From Anaerolineales bacterium (GTDB lineage Bacteria; Chloroflexota; Anaerolineae; Anaerolineales; UBA4823): DNA of 64,000 nt. Shown here piece after piece: positions 28,841 to 37,107 of this stretch. The stretch is from NCBI GenBank assembly GCA_025057645.1, contig JANXBJ010000001.1, positions 616,357-680,356 of the forward strand, read 5' to 3'. The notes below the pieces were generated by a model, which ran no database searches, had not been told where the DNA came from, and saw only the letters and a program-made list of their open reading frames with translations. The position numbers and the translations under genes were made by a program. How positions within the stretch are numbered: position 1 is the first letter of the stretch; every line of letters starts with the position of its first letter.

Positions 28841-28875
28841 CCATTTCTAAATCTCGTGCATGTGTGGAGGTAGCG

Positions 28876-29265
28876 ATGAACATTCCATCCGATCTTAAAT
28901 ATACAAAGAATGATGAATGGCTGCGTGTCGAGGGGAATCAAGGCACAATTGGGATCACCGACTACGCTCAGAGCCAACTCTCCGATATAGTCTTTGTCGA
29001 AATCACCGTCAGCGAAGGAGATGTGGTCAAACAAGGGGAGACTTGCGCAACGGTGGAGAGCGTCAAAGCTGCTGCGGATGTCTATATGCCGGTTAGCGGC
29101 AAGGTGATTGCGATTAATCACTCCCTCCCTGAAAAGCCCGAAGTAATCAATCGCGATCCCTATGGCGAAGCCTGGATGGTGAAAATCGAGTTTACCAACC
29201 CTTCTGAACTCGACCAACTGCTAGACGCCGCAGCTTACGAAGAGCATCTTGCCCAAAAAGAATAG
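28876..29265 (+). CDS. gcvH: Glycine cleavage system H protein
   Basis: Lipoyl carrier that shuttles the aminomethyl group between the P, T and L proteins. The lipoylated lysine is K64 in ESVKAAADV, and the DEWLRVEG and ITDYAQSQLSDIVFVE segments are typical. Length is 129 residues, as usual. ATG 28876 follows GGAGG at 28866-28870; reading further upstream in frame would enter the riboswitch. First gene of the glycine-controlled operon, 9 bases before gcvPA. Confidence 0.96.
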   Translation: MNIPSDLKYTKNDEWLRVEGNQGTIGITDYAQSQLSDIVFVEITVSEGDVVKQGETCATVESVKAAADVYMPVSGKVIAINHSLPEKPEVINRDPYGEAWMVKIEFTNPSELDQLLDAAAYEEHLAQKE

Positions 29266-29274
29266 GAGGAAGCT

Positions 29275-30624
29275 ATGTTCCTTCCCCACACGGATAAAGA
29301 ACGCCAACAAATGCTGGAAACAATTGGCGTAAAAACTATCGAAGAACTGTTTGCCGCCATTCCCCAAAAGTATCGCTTTCCGGAGTTGAAGCTTCCCTCT
29401 GCGCTTACTGAGATGGAAGCCCAAGCGGTCATTTCCGACCTCGCTTCTACGAACGATAACCTCCAAGAGATGATTTGCTTTTTGGGAGCAGGTGCCTACA
29501 ACCATTATATCCCTGCTGTCGTTGATGCTATCATCCGCCGCGGGGAATTTCTCACTGCCTACACCCCTTATCAAGCGGAGGTCTCCCAAGGAACCCTGCA
29601 GTCGATCTTCGATTTCCAGAGCCTGATGACCGCCTTGACAGGGATGGAAGTTTCAAACGCTTCCCACTATGACGGAGCAACCGCAGTAGCCGAGGCGGTT
29701 ACGATGGCTAATGCCCATTTTCGGGGTAAGAGGAATCGGGTCATCCTTTCCCCTGCTCTCCATCCCCACTATCGCCAGACAGTGCGCACCTACCATGCGA
29801 ATACCGGCATCGAATTCGTAGGGGATGAACCCTCTGCGGACCTCCGGGCGAGTCCCGAGTCTCTTGCCGAATTACTAAACGAAAACACGGCCTTGGTAAT
29901 CGTACAGTATCCTGATTTCTTTGGCCGCATCTACGACTACACCCAGCTAGCCGCCAAAGCCCATCAGGCCGGAGCTCTGTTCGCAGTTTCGGTTAATCCA
30001 ATCGCTCTGGGTTTGCTCAAGCCACCGTCTGAGTTCGGAGCCGACATTGTAACCGGCGAAGGACAACCTTTGGGAATCCCGCTCTCCTTCGGTGGTCCCT
30101 ACCTAGGCATCTTTACCACAAGAAAAGAATACGTCAGAAGAATGGCTGGACGCTTGGTCGGGGAGACCGTAGATAACCGCGGTCAAAAGGCGTATGTGCT
30201 TACTCTCACCGCTCGCGAGCAGCATATTCGACGCGAAAAAGCCACTTCGAATATTTGCACTAACCAAGGGCTGATGGCACTTGCTGCCACTGTCTACCTC
30301 AGCTTAGTTGGGAAGCACGGCCTCCGTCAAGTGGCCGAGCTTTGTTACCATAAAGCTCACTACGCAGCCGATCAGATCAAAGCTATAGAAGGCTTTTCGT
30401 TATGGTCTGACGAGCCGTTCTTTAACGAATTTGTCGTCAAATCCCCCACCCCGCCCCAAGAGCTGAACCAGAAACTGCTCGAATATGGGATCATTGGTGG
30501 ATACGACCTCGAACAAGACTATCCATCCTTGAAAGGCTATGTTATGTTCGCCGTCACCGAAATGAATACCAAAGAGGAAATCGACTATCTGGTCTCTACC
30601 CTTGCGGAGGTCAGCCATGCCTGA
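29275..30624 (+). CDS. gcvPA: Glycine dehydrogenase (decarboxylating) subunit 1
   Basis: Alpha half of the split P protein, which decarboxylates glycine and loads the aminomethyl group on GcvH. 449 residues with the family opening FLPHTDKERQQMLETIGV and segments YTPYQAEVSQGTLQSIFDFQ and DGATAVAEAVTMA. The catalytic PLP lysine is in the partner subunit. AGGAGG lies 4 bases before the start. The gene overlaps gcvPB by 8 bases, consistent with a tight complex. Confidence 0.95.
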   Translation: MFLPHTDKERQQMLETIGVKTIEELFAAIPQKYRFPELKLPSALTEMEAQAVISDLASTNDNLQEMICFLGAGAYNHYIPAVVDAIIRRGEFLTAYTPYQAEVSQGTLQSIFDFQSLMTALTGMEVSNASHYDGATAVAEAVTMANAHFRGKRNRVILSPALHPHYRQTVRTYHANTGIEFVGDEPSADLRASPESLAELLNENTALVIVQYPDFFGRIYDYTQLAAKAHQAGALFAVSVNPIALGLLKPPSEFGADIVTGEGQPLGIPLSFGGPYLGIFTTRKEYVRRMAGRLVGETVDNRGQKAYVLTLTAREQHIRREKATSNICTNQGLMALAATVYLSLVGKHGLRQVAELCYHKAHYAADQIKAIEGFSLWSDEPFFNEFVVKSPTPPQELNQKLLEYGIIGGYDLEQDYPSLKGYVMFAVTEMNTKEEIDYLVSTLAEVSHA

Positions 30625-32086
30625 GCCGGATTTGTGTGAACTCTCTGTACCAAATCGAATCGGGTTTCGTTTCCCGGAGGTCGATGTTCCGTGCGCCGAG
30701 CTCCCCAAAGGGCTAGTCAGAGAGCACTTGCCCTTACCGGAACTCTACGAACTGGACGTCATCCGTCGTTACACTCGCCTCTCTCAACTCAACCACGCCA
30801 TTGACACGGGCTACTACCCATTAGGCTCATGCACCATGAAATACAACCCGAAAATCAATGAGGAAATGGCCAGATTAGCGGGTTTTGCCGCAGTGCACCC
30901 TCTACAGCCTGTTCAATCTGTGCAGGGTTGTCTGGCCCTAATGTACGAGCTTCAGGAGTGGCTAAAGGAAATCGGCGGCTTTGCTGGTGTTACATTGCAG
31001 CCAGCCGCTGGCGCACAAGGAGAACTCACGGGGATCCTTATCATCCGCGCCTACCATAAAGATCGTGGTGAGCTACAGCGAACCAAAATCCTTATCCCCG
31101 ACTCAGCTCACGGCACCAACCCTGCTACCTCTGCTATGAGCGGGATGACCGTTGTGGAAATTAAGTCTGACGAACGAGGGAATACCGACCTGGACTCTCT
31201 TCGCAAGCAATGCGACGAGACTCTGGCCGGGATTATGATCACAAACCCGAACACCCTTGGTCTCTTCGATGAAAACATCGAAGAAGTAATCCGCTTAGTG
31301 CACGAAGCAGGAGGATTGGTCTACGGAGACGGGGCCAATATGAATGCCTTGCTTGGGATCGTTCGCCCCGGGGACCTTGGTATCGACGTTTTACACTTCA
31401 ACCTCCACAAAACCTTCTCCACACCCCATGGAGGCGGTGGCCCAGGTTCAGGGCCGGTGGGTGTGTGCGACAAGCTAGTCGATTATCTGCCGAGCCCCAT
31501 TGTCACCATCACCCAGGAAGGAGACGAGGAAACGCCTCCTGTTTACGGTTTTTACACCCCTCCCAAATCCATAGGGCGCGTAAAGTCCTTCCATGGGCAT
31601 TTTGGCATGATGGTCCGCGCCTATACATATATGCTGATGCATGGAAAGGAGGGGCTGCGAAAAGTCTCAGAACACGCTGTGCTCAACGCAAACTATCTCC
31701 GCGCTCGCCTAAGAAACGTATATCATATCCCCTATGATCGCATCTGCATGCATGAGTTCGTTGCTGAAGGGCGTTGGGAAGACGCACCGGAAGTTCGCGC
31801 CTTAGATATTTCCAAGCGCCTTATGGACTTTGGCTTCCATCCACCGACCAACTACTTTCCTTTGATTGTGCACGAGGCCCTAATGATCGAGCCAACCGAA
31901 ACAGAAAGCAAGCAGACGCTAGATGCCTTTGCCGATGCCCTTATTCGCATTGCCGAAGAGGCTCGCACCAATCCCGATCTGCTTAAGTCAGCTCCCCATC
32001 ACACCCCGGTTGGAAGAGTTGACGAGGTTAAAGCCGCTCGGGATTTGATCCTTGCTTGCGGAGTGAGCGTGGAGGAGGACACATAA
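30617..32086 (+). CDS. gcvPB: Glycine dehydrogenase (decarboxylating) subunit 2
   Basis: Beta half of the split P protein, with the PLP-binding lysine K265 in HFNLHKTFSTPHGGGGPG. SCTMKYNPKINE and PAAGAQGELTGILIIRAYH are family motifs. The ATG at 30617 overlaps the end of gcvPA by 8 bases; an in-frame start at 30602 adds five residues and is less likely. 489 residues. No gcvT or lpd gene follows, so the T and L proteins must be encoded elsewhere. Confidence 0.95.
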   Translation: MPEPDLCELSVPNRIGFRFPEVDVPCAELPKGLVREHLPLPELYELDVIRRYTRLSQLNHAIDTGYYPLGSCTMKYNPKINEEMARLAGFAAVHPLQPVQSVQGCLALMYELQEWLKEIGGFAGVTLQPAAGAQGELTGILIIRAYHKDRGELQRTKILIPDSAHGTNPATSAMSGMTVVEIKSDERGNTDLDSLRKQCDETLAGIMITNPNTLGLFDENIEEVIRLVHEAGGLVYGDGANMNALLGIVRPGDLGIDVLHFNLHKTFSTPHGGGGPGSGPVGVCDKLVDYLPSPIVTITQEGDEETPPVYGFYTPPKSIGRVKSFHGHFGMMVRAYTYMLMHGKEGLRKVSEHAVLNANYLRARLRNVYHIPYDRICMHEFVAEGRWEDAPEVRALDISKRLMDFGFHPPTNYFPLIVHEALMIEPTETESKQTLDAFADALIRIAEEARTNPDLLKSAPHHTPVGRVDEVKAARDLILACGVSVEEDT

Positions 32087-32110
32087 CCCGGTGACCTCTC
32101 ACTATGGCGC

Positions 32111-32148
32111 AGTCTCCCGCAGATCAAAGTCTCTGCGGGAGACTCTTT
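32111..32148 (+). terminator. Hairpin after the gcv operon
   Basis: A perfect 13-pair stem, AGTCTCCCGCAGA (32111-32123) with TCTGCGGGAGACT (32132-32144), and an 8-base loop. CTTTAT follows, a short T-run. Its position 24 bases after the gcvPB stop supports a terminator role. Confidence 0.7.
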
Positions 32149-32320
32149 ATGCGCAGCCCTTGGAGCGCAAGCCTCTCCCCTGCGAGCTCAGCTCGGCAAT
32201 ACACCTAGAATCACCGCGCACAGATAATGTGCCGAGAGTGACCCCGGCAAGTCACCAAGGATCAAAACAGAATCCCCTCAAACTGATGTAAAATTATAAG
32301 CCGTTTGAGAGAGCGAATCC

Positions 32321-34072
32321 ATGAACTGCAAAGGCTTCTCGTTTGTCAAGCCACGTAAAACAGTCGAAGTCACCCTTCCAGATGGACGCACCATCCGAGG
32401 CCCCCGCAATGCACCGATCAAAGATTTCTTTACGCTCCTCGAAGGGGAGGGGCTTCCACCGATCGTGGGAGCAATCGTCAACGACGAACTGCGCGAACTC
32501 ACCTACCCAATTAAGACGGATTGCAGCGCTCGGCCGGTAACCATGGGCGAAGCTGATGGAATGCGTATCTACCGTCGTTCGCTAACCATGTTGCTCGAAA
32601 CCGCTTTTCACAAACTCTATCCGAATGCTTACTTGACTATTGACCATTCGGTCTCCTCGGGGGGCTACTTCTGTCAAGTTCTTAACCGTCCTCCGCTAAC
32701 CGACGCAGAACTAAAAGAACTAGAGGCAACCATGCGGAGCATGGTCGAAGCAGACTTACCTCTAATCCGCACCGAAGTCCCTTTGCATGAAGCAATTCAA
32801 TATTTTGTTTCGATAAATGCGGATGACATGGTGCGCCTTCTGAAGTGGAGGCGAAAACCTTACGTGACGCTTTATGAGCTCGATGGCTTTCGAGATTACC
32901 ACCACGGTTACATGGTTCCGACCACAGGCTATCTTAAGTGGTTTGCGCTTAGCCAAGCAAACGGCGGCTTCACGTTACGGTTTCCCCGGCGACATGCCCC
33001 TACCCAGCTATTGCCCCTTCCAAGTTATTCCAAACTTCTCGAAGCCTTCCGCCAGTATGGTGACTGGCTGGAGCGGCTAGGGATCGGGAATGTAGGAGCT
33101 TTGAACGATGCTATCGAAGCCAATCGTGCGGCTGAGATCATCCTTGTCTCTGAAGCTCTGCATGAGCAAATGGTTTCCAACATCGCCTCCATGATCGTAG
33201 AGCGGCAAGACCAAGTTCGCGTAATCCTAGTCGCCGGTCCCTCTTCCTCGGGTAAAACCACTTTCTCTAAACGCCTCGCTATTCAGCTCCTAGCTCGCGG
33301 CTTATCGCCCTTTCCATTAGAAATGGATAACTACTTCGTCAACCGGGAGGATACCCCAAAGGATGATAATGGAAACTATGACTTTGAGTCCGTAGAGGCC
33401 CTGAAGTGGCAACAGCTCGACACTGACCTCTCCAATCTAATCGCCGGACGCAGGGTGCAGTTACCTCGTTATGATTTCATTAGCGGGAAGAGTCAACCGG
33501 GCGACATCGTTCAACTCTCCCAAAACCATATCATCATCCTCGAAGGGATTCACGGACTCAATCCCAAACTGTTTCAATCTGTGCGTGAAAATCAAATTTT
33601 TCGAATCTACGTCTCGGCCCTAACCCAACTAAACTTGGACCGCCACAATCGGGTTTCGACAACCGACACTCGCCTAATTCGCCGCATTGTGCGCGACTCC
33701 CGCGAACGGGGTTACACCGCCCAGCAGACCATCCGGATTTGGGAGTCGGTGCGCCGCGGCGAAAAGCGGTATATTTTCCCCTATCAAAACAACGCAGATG
33801 TGATGTTCAATTCTGCCCTAGTCTATGAACTCTCAGCACTAAAACCCTTTGCCGAACCGCTTTTGCGTCAAGTGCCTCATGGAACACCTGAATACATTGA
33901 GGCCAAAAGGTTGCTCGCTTTCTTGGAATGGTTTCTTCCCATAGACAGCAACTTAATCCCGGATAACTCAATCCTCCGCGAATTTATCGGGGACTCGATT
34001 CTCAAGGAATTCAAGCTTTGGAAGAACGACCTAAAAGACCCACCGAAGGGCACCAACGAAAACCATGTTTGA
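32321..34072 (+). CDS. TGS - tRNA_SAD - uridine-kinase-like fusion nucleoside kinase
   Basis: 583 residues. A TGS domain (about 15-80, VTLPDGRTIRG) and a threonyl/alanyl-tRNA-synthetase second-additional-domain-like region (about 90-250) precede a P-loop kinase of the uridine kinase/phosphoribulokinase family (about 285-500). Walker A is VAGPSSSGKTTFSKRL; EMDNYFVNREDTPKDD and IILEGIHGLNP are kinase motifs. This fusion is known in several bacterial groups but its substrate is not established. A TG-TAAAAT box lies at 32287-32294 and TATAAG at 32295-32300. The last codons overlap tgt by 8 bases, so the two are coupled, hinting at nucleotide or tRNA metabolism. Confidence 0.88.
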   Translation: MNCKGFSFVKPRKTVEVTLPDGRTIRGPRNAPIKDFFTLLEGEGLPPIVGAIVNDELRELTYPIKTDCSARPVTMGEADGMRIYRRSLTMLLETAFHKLYPNAYLTIDHSVSSGGYFCQVLNRPPLTDAELKELEATMRSMVEADLPLIRTEVPLHEAIQYFVSINADDMVRLLKWRRKPYVTLYELDGFRDYHHGYMVPTTGYLKWFALSQANGGFTLRFPRRHAPTQLLPLPSYSKLLEAFRQYGDWLERLGIGNVGALNDAIEANRAAEIILVSEALHEQMVSNIASMIVERQDQVRVILVAGPSSSGKTTFSKRLAIQLLARGLSPFPLEMDNYFVNREDTPKDDNGNYDFESVEALKWQQLDTDLSNLIAGRRVQLPRYDFISGKSQPGDIVQLSQNHIIILEGIHGLNPKLFQSVRENQIFRIYVSALTQLNLDRHNRVSTTDTRLIRRIVRDSRERGYTAQQTIRIWESVRRGEKRYIFPYQNNADVMFNSALVYELSALKPFAEPLLRQVPHGTPEYIEAKRLLAFLEWFLPIDSNLIPDNSILREFIGDSILKEFKLWKNDLKDPPKGTNENHV

Positions 34073-35153
34073 ATTCCGCATCGAAGCCACAGATGGGGAC
34101 GCTCGCGCCGGATGTCTCTCCACCCCCCACGGAGAAATTCCAACCCCGGTCTTTGCTCCGGTCGGCACCCAAGCAACTGTAAAATCGCTCACGCCTAGGC
34201 AACTTGAAGAAATCGGCACCACTCTCGTGCTCGCTAACACCTATCACCTCTATCTCCGCCCTGGCGATGAGCGCATTGCCCGGCTGGGCGGCTTACACAA
34301 ATTTATGAATTGGAACAAACCTCTTCTGACTGACTCTGGGGGATTTCAGGTATTTTCGTTAGCCCAGATTAGCCAAATCGATGAAGAGGGCGTCACTTTC
34401 AAAAGCCACGTTGACGGCTCGCTGCAACGATTAACCCCAGAGAAATCCATTGCGATTCAGGAAAACCTCGGCGCTGATATTATCATGGCGTTTGACCAGT
34501 GCCCTCCACCCTATGACCGAGAGATTAATGAACGAGCCGTAATCCGAACTCACGCTTGGGCCGAGCGATGCCTACGAGCAAAAAAGCGTTCCGATCAAGC
34601 CTTATTCGGCATCGTTCAAGGGGGGATTTTCGAAGACTTGCGCACCAAGTCGGCCGAGTTCATCGCTTCGCTCGATTTTCCCGGCAATGCTATTGGAGGA
34701 CTATCGGTTGGCGAAACGAAAGAAGAAATGCTGCGGATTCTTGACCTGACCAACCAGCTTTTGCCAAGGAACAAGCCACGTTATTTAATGGGTGTCGGTA
34801 CGCCCTTTGATATTGTGCAAGGGGTGGCTCGAGGGATAGACATTTTTGACTGCGTCCTGCCTACTCGTTTGGCGCGCCACACCACAGCTTTGCGGAGAAA
34901 GGACCGCCTCAACCTCACCAACGCAATTTACGCTGAAGACCCCCTGCCGATCGCTGAAGATTGTCAGTGTTATACTTGCCAGAACTTCTCGAGAGCCTAT
35001 TTGCGTCATCTCATTCTAGCCAAGGAAATGCTTGCCGCAACCTTGCTCTCAATCCACAATCTCTACACCCTAATCAAGCTCACCCAGGAGATCCGCCAAG
35101 CAATCCTCGAAAAAACGTTCCATTCTTTACTGGAGGAATTTGCCGAACCATGA
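34065..35153 (+). CDS. tgt: tRNA-guanine transglycosylase (queuine tRNA-ribosyltransferase)
   Basis: Exchanges the wobble guanine of GUN-anticodon tRNAs for preQ1, leading to queuosine. The substrate loop is LLTDSGGFQVFSL with the catalytic aspartate, MGVGTPFDIVQGVARGIDIFDCVLPTR contains the second aspartate, and the zinc site starts CQCYTCQNFSRAYL with a later histidine in LLSIHN. 362 residues, typical length. It overlaps the upstream kinase gene (8 bases) and the downstream uppP (ATGA). Confidence 0.95.
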   Translation: MFEFRIEATDGDARAGCLSTPHGEIPTPVFAPVGTQATVKSLTPRQLEEIGTTLVLANTYHLYLRPGDERIARLGGLHKFMNWNKPLLTDSGGFQVFSLAQISQIDEEGVTFKSHVDGSLQRLTPEKSIAIQENLGADIIMAFDQCPPPYDREINERAVIRTHAWAERCLRAKKRSDQALFGIVQGGIFEDLRTKSAEFIASLDFPGNAIGGLSVGETKEEMLRILDLTNQLLPRNKPRYLMGVGTPFDIVQGVARGIDIFDCVLPTRLARHTTALRRKDRLNLTNAIYAEDPLPIAEDCQCYTCQNFSRAYLRHLILAKEMLAATLLSIHNLYTLIKLTQEIRQAILEKTFHSLLEEFAEP

Positions 35154-35971
35154 CTCCACTTCAATCCATCCTGCTTGGTATCCTTCAAGGGCTAACCGAG
35201 TTCATTCCCATTTCTTCCTCTGCACACCTAGCCCTTCTGCCCTATTTTGTTAATTGGCGGGTGTCTTCAGAAATCGAGTTTATCTTTGACATCTTAGTCC
35301 AATTTGCAACGCTCGGTGCCGTCCTCGTGTATTACTGGAGCGACCTCAAGCAGATGTTTTGCTCACTTCTCAGGAATCTTTTGGGCAACCGAGACTGGAG
35401 TCATCCGGATAGCCGGTTGGCGTTTGCTGTCCTTGTTGGCACCCTGCCAGTTGTTGTGCTCGGTTACCCCCTCAAAGGCCTCGTTCAAGAAGCGTTCAAG
35501 CAGCCCTTGTGGATTGGCTGTGCCTTATTGTTTACCTCGATGCTTCTATATACCTCTGAGAAACGACACCGAGCTGGTATCTCCACTCGCCCGCTGACTC
35601 TACTCGATGCATTGTTGATCGGTCTCTGGCAAACTTTAGCGGTCTTCCCGGGGATATCTCGCTCGGGAGCAACTATTGCTGGAGGGTTATTCCGCAATCT
35701 CGATCGGCAGCAGGCCACCCGATTCTCCTTTCTCCTTTCGATCCCAGCTCTTGCAGGAGCAGGGATAGTCTCGCTAGTCGATTTTATTCAGTTACCCAAT
35801 TCCCTTCAATATTTACCTATCATTCTCCCAGGACTCCTGACCGCATTTGTCGTCGGCTACCTTTCCATCTTCTGGTTGGTCAGGTACGTTCAAAATCATT
35901 CCCTCTCTCTGTTTGCGTATTATTGCTTCGTCCTCGGCGTTGTCGTACTCCTCAGTGTAGCCCTTCGGTGA
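35150..35971 (+). CDS. uppP: Undecaprenyl-diphosphatase (UppP/BacA)
   Basis: Recycles the undecaprenyl carrier used for cell-wall synthesis; integral membrane protein with about eight helices. Motif 1 is LQGLTEFIPISSSAHL (about residues 11-26) and motif 2 is FPGISRSGATI. ATG 35150 forms an ATGA overlap with the tgt stop and gives 273 residues, the usual size. An in-frame start at 34961 lies deep inside tgt and is rejected. Confidence 0.95.
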   Translation: MTPLQSILLGILQGLTEFIPISSSAHLALLPYFVNWRVSSEIEFIFDILVQFATLGAVLVYYWSDLKQMFCSLLRNLLGNRDWSHPDSRLAFAVLVGTLPVVVLGYPLKGLVQEAFKQPLWIGCALLFTSMLLYTSEKRHRAGISTRPLTLLDALLIGLWQTLAVFPGISRSGATIAGGLFRNLDRQQATRFSFLLSIPALAGAGIVSLVDFIQLPNSLQYLPIILPGLLTAFVVGYLSIFWLVRYVQNHSLSLFAYYCFVLGVVVLLSVALR

Positions 35972-36028
35972 CGACAAGCCTTCCCCAACTGCGCCCAAGC
36001 TTCCGCTGATTCTCGGAAAGGCTGCCAA

Positions 36029-36322
36029 ATAAATGGTAGTTTCGCAATGGTTTCGCAATCGCTCAATAACGGTGCATCAAGCCGGCGCTTGTATTACTCG
36101 AGAGGCAGTTGAAATCAAGAGCTTTGCCCCTATCCCTCTCCCACCCGTAGTTCACAACTCACCCGAAAAGGTGTATCATTGGAGTACACAAATCGGCTCT
36201 ATGTCAGGAGAGTCGGGAGTGATTTACCAGTCCATGCGGATGGAGAAATCTTCTGCACGCAAGGTAAATCCGTTTATCTCCCAAACCTACCCCTCGTCTG
36301 GCAAGTGATCAGTGTCAAATGA
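36029..36322 (+). pseudogene. Decayed C-terminal remnant of a diacylglycerol/lipid-kinase-like gene
   Basis: No open gene spans this 346-base gap, but translation in shifting frames gives what looks like the tail of a DAGK/YegS-type lipid kinase. Residues INGSFAMVSQSLNNG occur near 36029-36073, ITREAVEIKSFAPIPLPPVV in another frame at 36093-36152, and a last open stretch (36113-36322) contains SDLPVHADGEIF then VYLPNLPLVWQVI, like the conserved C-terminal DGE strand and final strand of that family. That stretch ends in a TGA overlapping the plsC start (ATGA at 36319-36322), as an intact coupled gene would. The N-terminal catalytic half is absent. Confidence 0.5.
36151..36179 (+). promoter_or_regulatory. 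Predicted promoter for plsC inside the kinase remnant
   Basis: TTCACA (36151-36156), a 17-base spacer and TATCAT (36174-36179), each one base from consensus. Predicted start is near 36186, giving a leader of about 130 bases before plsC. Confidence 0.5.
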
Positions 36323-37041
36323 TCCCCCAGGTAATTGCTCTTCCCCTCGCTCGTTTCTTGAACTTTGTTATAAAGCAAATTAGCGCCGTGCTCCTAGATC
36401 TCGAGGCCGATGAGCTGCGTAAAGTTCCACCGAAAGGACCCTTGATCCTTGCCGCTAATCATATTAACTTCATCGAGGTCCCGGTAGTCTATACGCACCT
36501 CCAACCCAGACCTATCACCGGGTTAGCCAAAGCCGAGATTTGGAACACCCCCTTGATGGCGTTGCTCTTCAATCTATGGGGAGGGATTCCCGTGCGGCGC
36601 GGTGAAGCGGACATTCTCGCCGTAAAGAGGTGCCTCCAAGCCCTACGCGAGGAAAAAATTGTGGCCATTGCCCCCGAAGGTACGCGGAGCGGGGATGGCC
36701 GTCTCCGTAAAGGACACTCCGGGATCGTGTGGTTAGCAATGAAGTCTAAAGCTCCGATTCTACCGCTAGCCTTTTACGGCGCAGAAAATTACTGGCGAAA
36801 ACTCCGCAATTTACGCAAAATCCCCTTTAGGGTTCGCGTAGGTGAACCTTTCATTATTGAGCCTCCTTCAGAGCCCCTAAACCAAAGGCTTCGCGCTCAA
36901 ATCACGGACGAGATCATGGTGCGAATCGCTGCGCTCCTCCCCCCCGCTTATCGGGGTATCTACGCTCATCGAGTGAACGAGAGGCCGCGCTACCTCAAGC
37001 CTTTTACCTTCGATCCTCCTGCGGACCCAATATCCGCATAA
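36319..37041 (+). CDS. plsC: 1-acyl-sn-glycerol-3-phosphate acyltransferase (PlsC family)
   Basis: Acylates lysophosphatidate to phosphatidate at the inner membrane. Block I is AANHINFIEVP: the usual NHX4D catalytic motif is NHX4E here. Block III is PEGTRSGDGRLRKGHSGI and block IV ILPLAFYG. 240 residues, normal for the family, with a hydrophobic N-terminus. There is no Shine-Dalgarno at ATG 36319. The start overlaps the stop of the decayed lipid-kinase reading frame, consistent with former translational coupling. Asp-to-Glu replacement may keep activity, but this needs testing. Confidence 0.88.
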   Translation: MIPQVIALPLARFLNFVIKQISAVLLDLEADELRKVPPKGPLILAANHINFIEVPVVYTHLQPRPITGLAKAEIWNTPLMALLFNLWGGIPVRRGEADILAVKRCLQALREEKIVAIAPEGTRSGDGRLRKGHSGIVWLAMKSKAPILPLAFYGAENYWRKLRNLRKIPFRVRVGEPFIIEPPSEPLNQRLRAQITDEIMVRIAALLPPAYRGIYAHRVNERPRYLKPFTFDPPADPISA

Positions 37042-37107
37042 GATGCGAGAAAACCTACACAATCTAAACCTTCATGATTTGTGTAATATCGAGTATACTA
37101 CGACAAC

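Noticed and set aside
28615-28875. Upstream in-frame extension of gcvH
   Set aside because: This stretch is the glycine riboswitch and terminator, not coding.
36033-36308. A 91-codon open frame upstream of plsC as a real gene
   Set aside because: No ribosome site, and its content only makes sense as one of the frames of a decayed lipid kinase.
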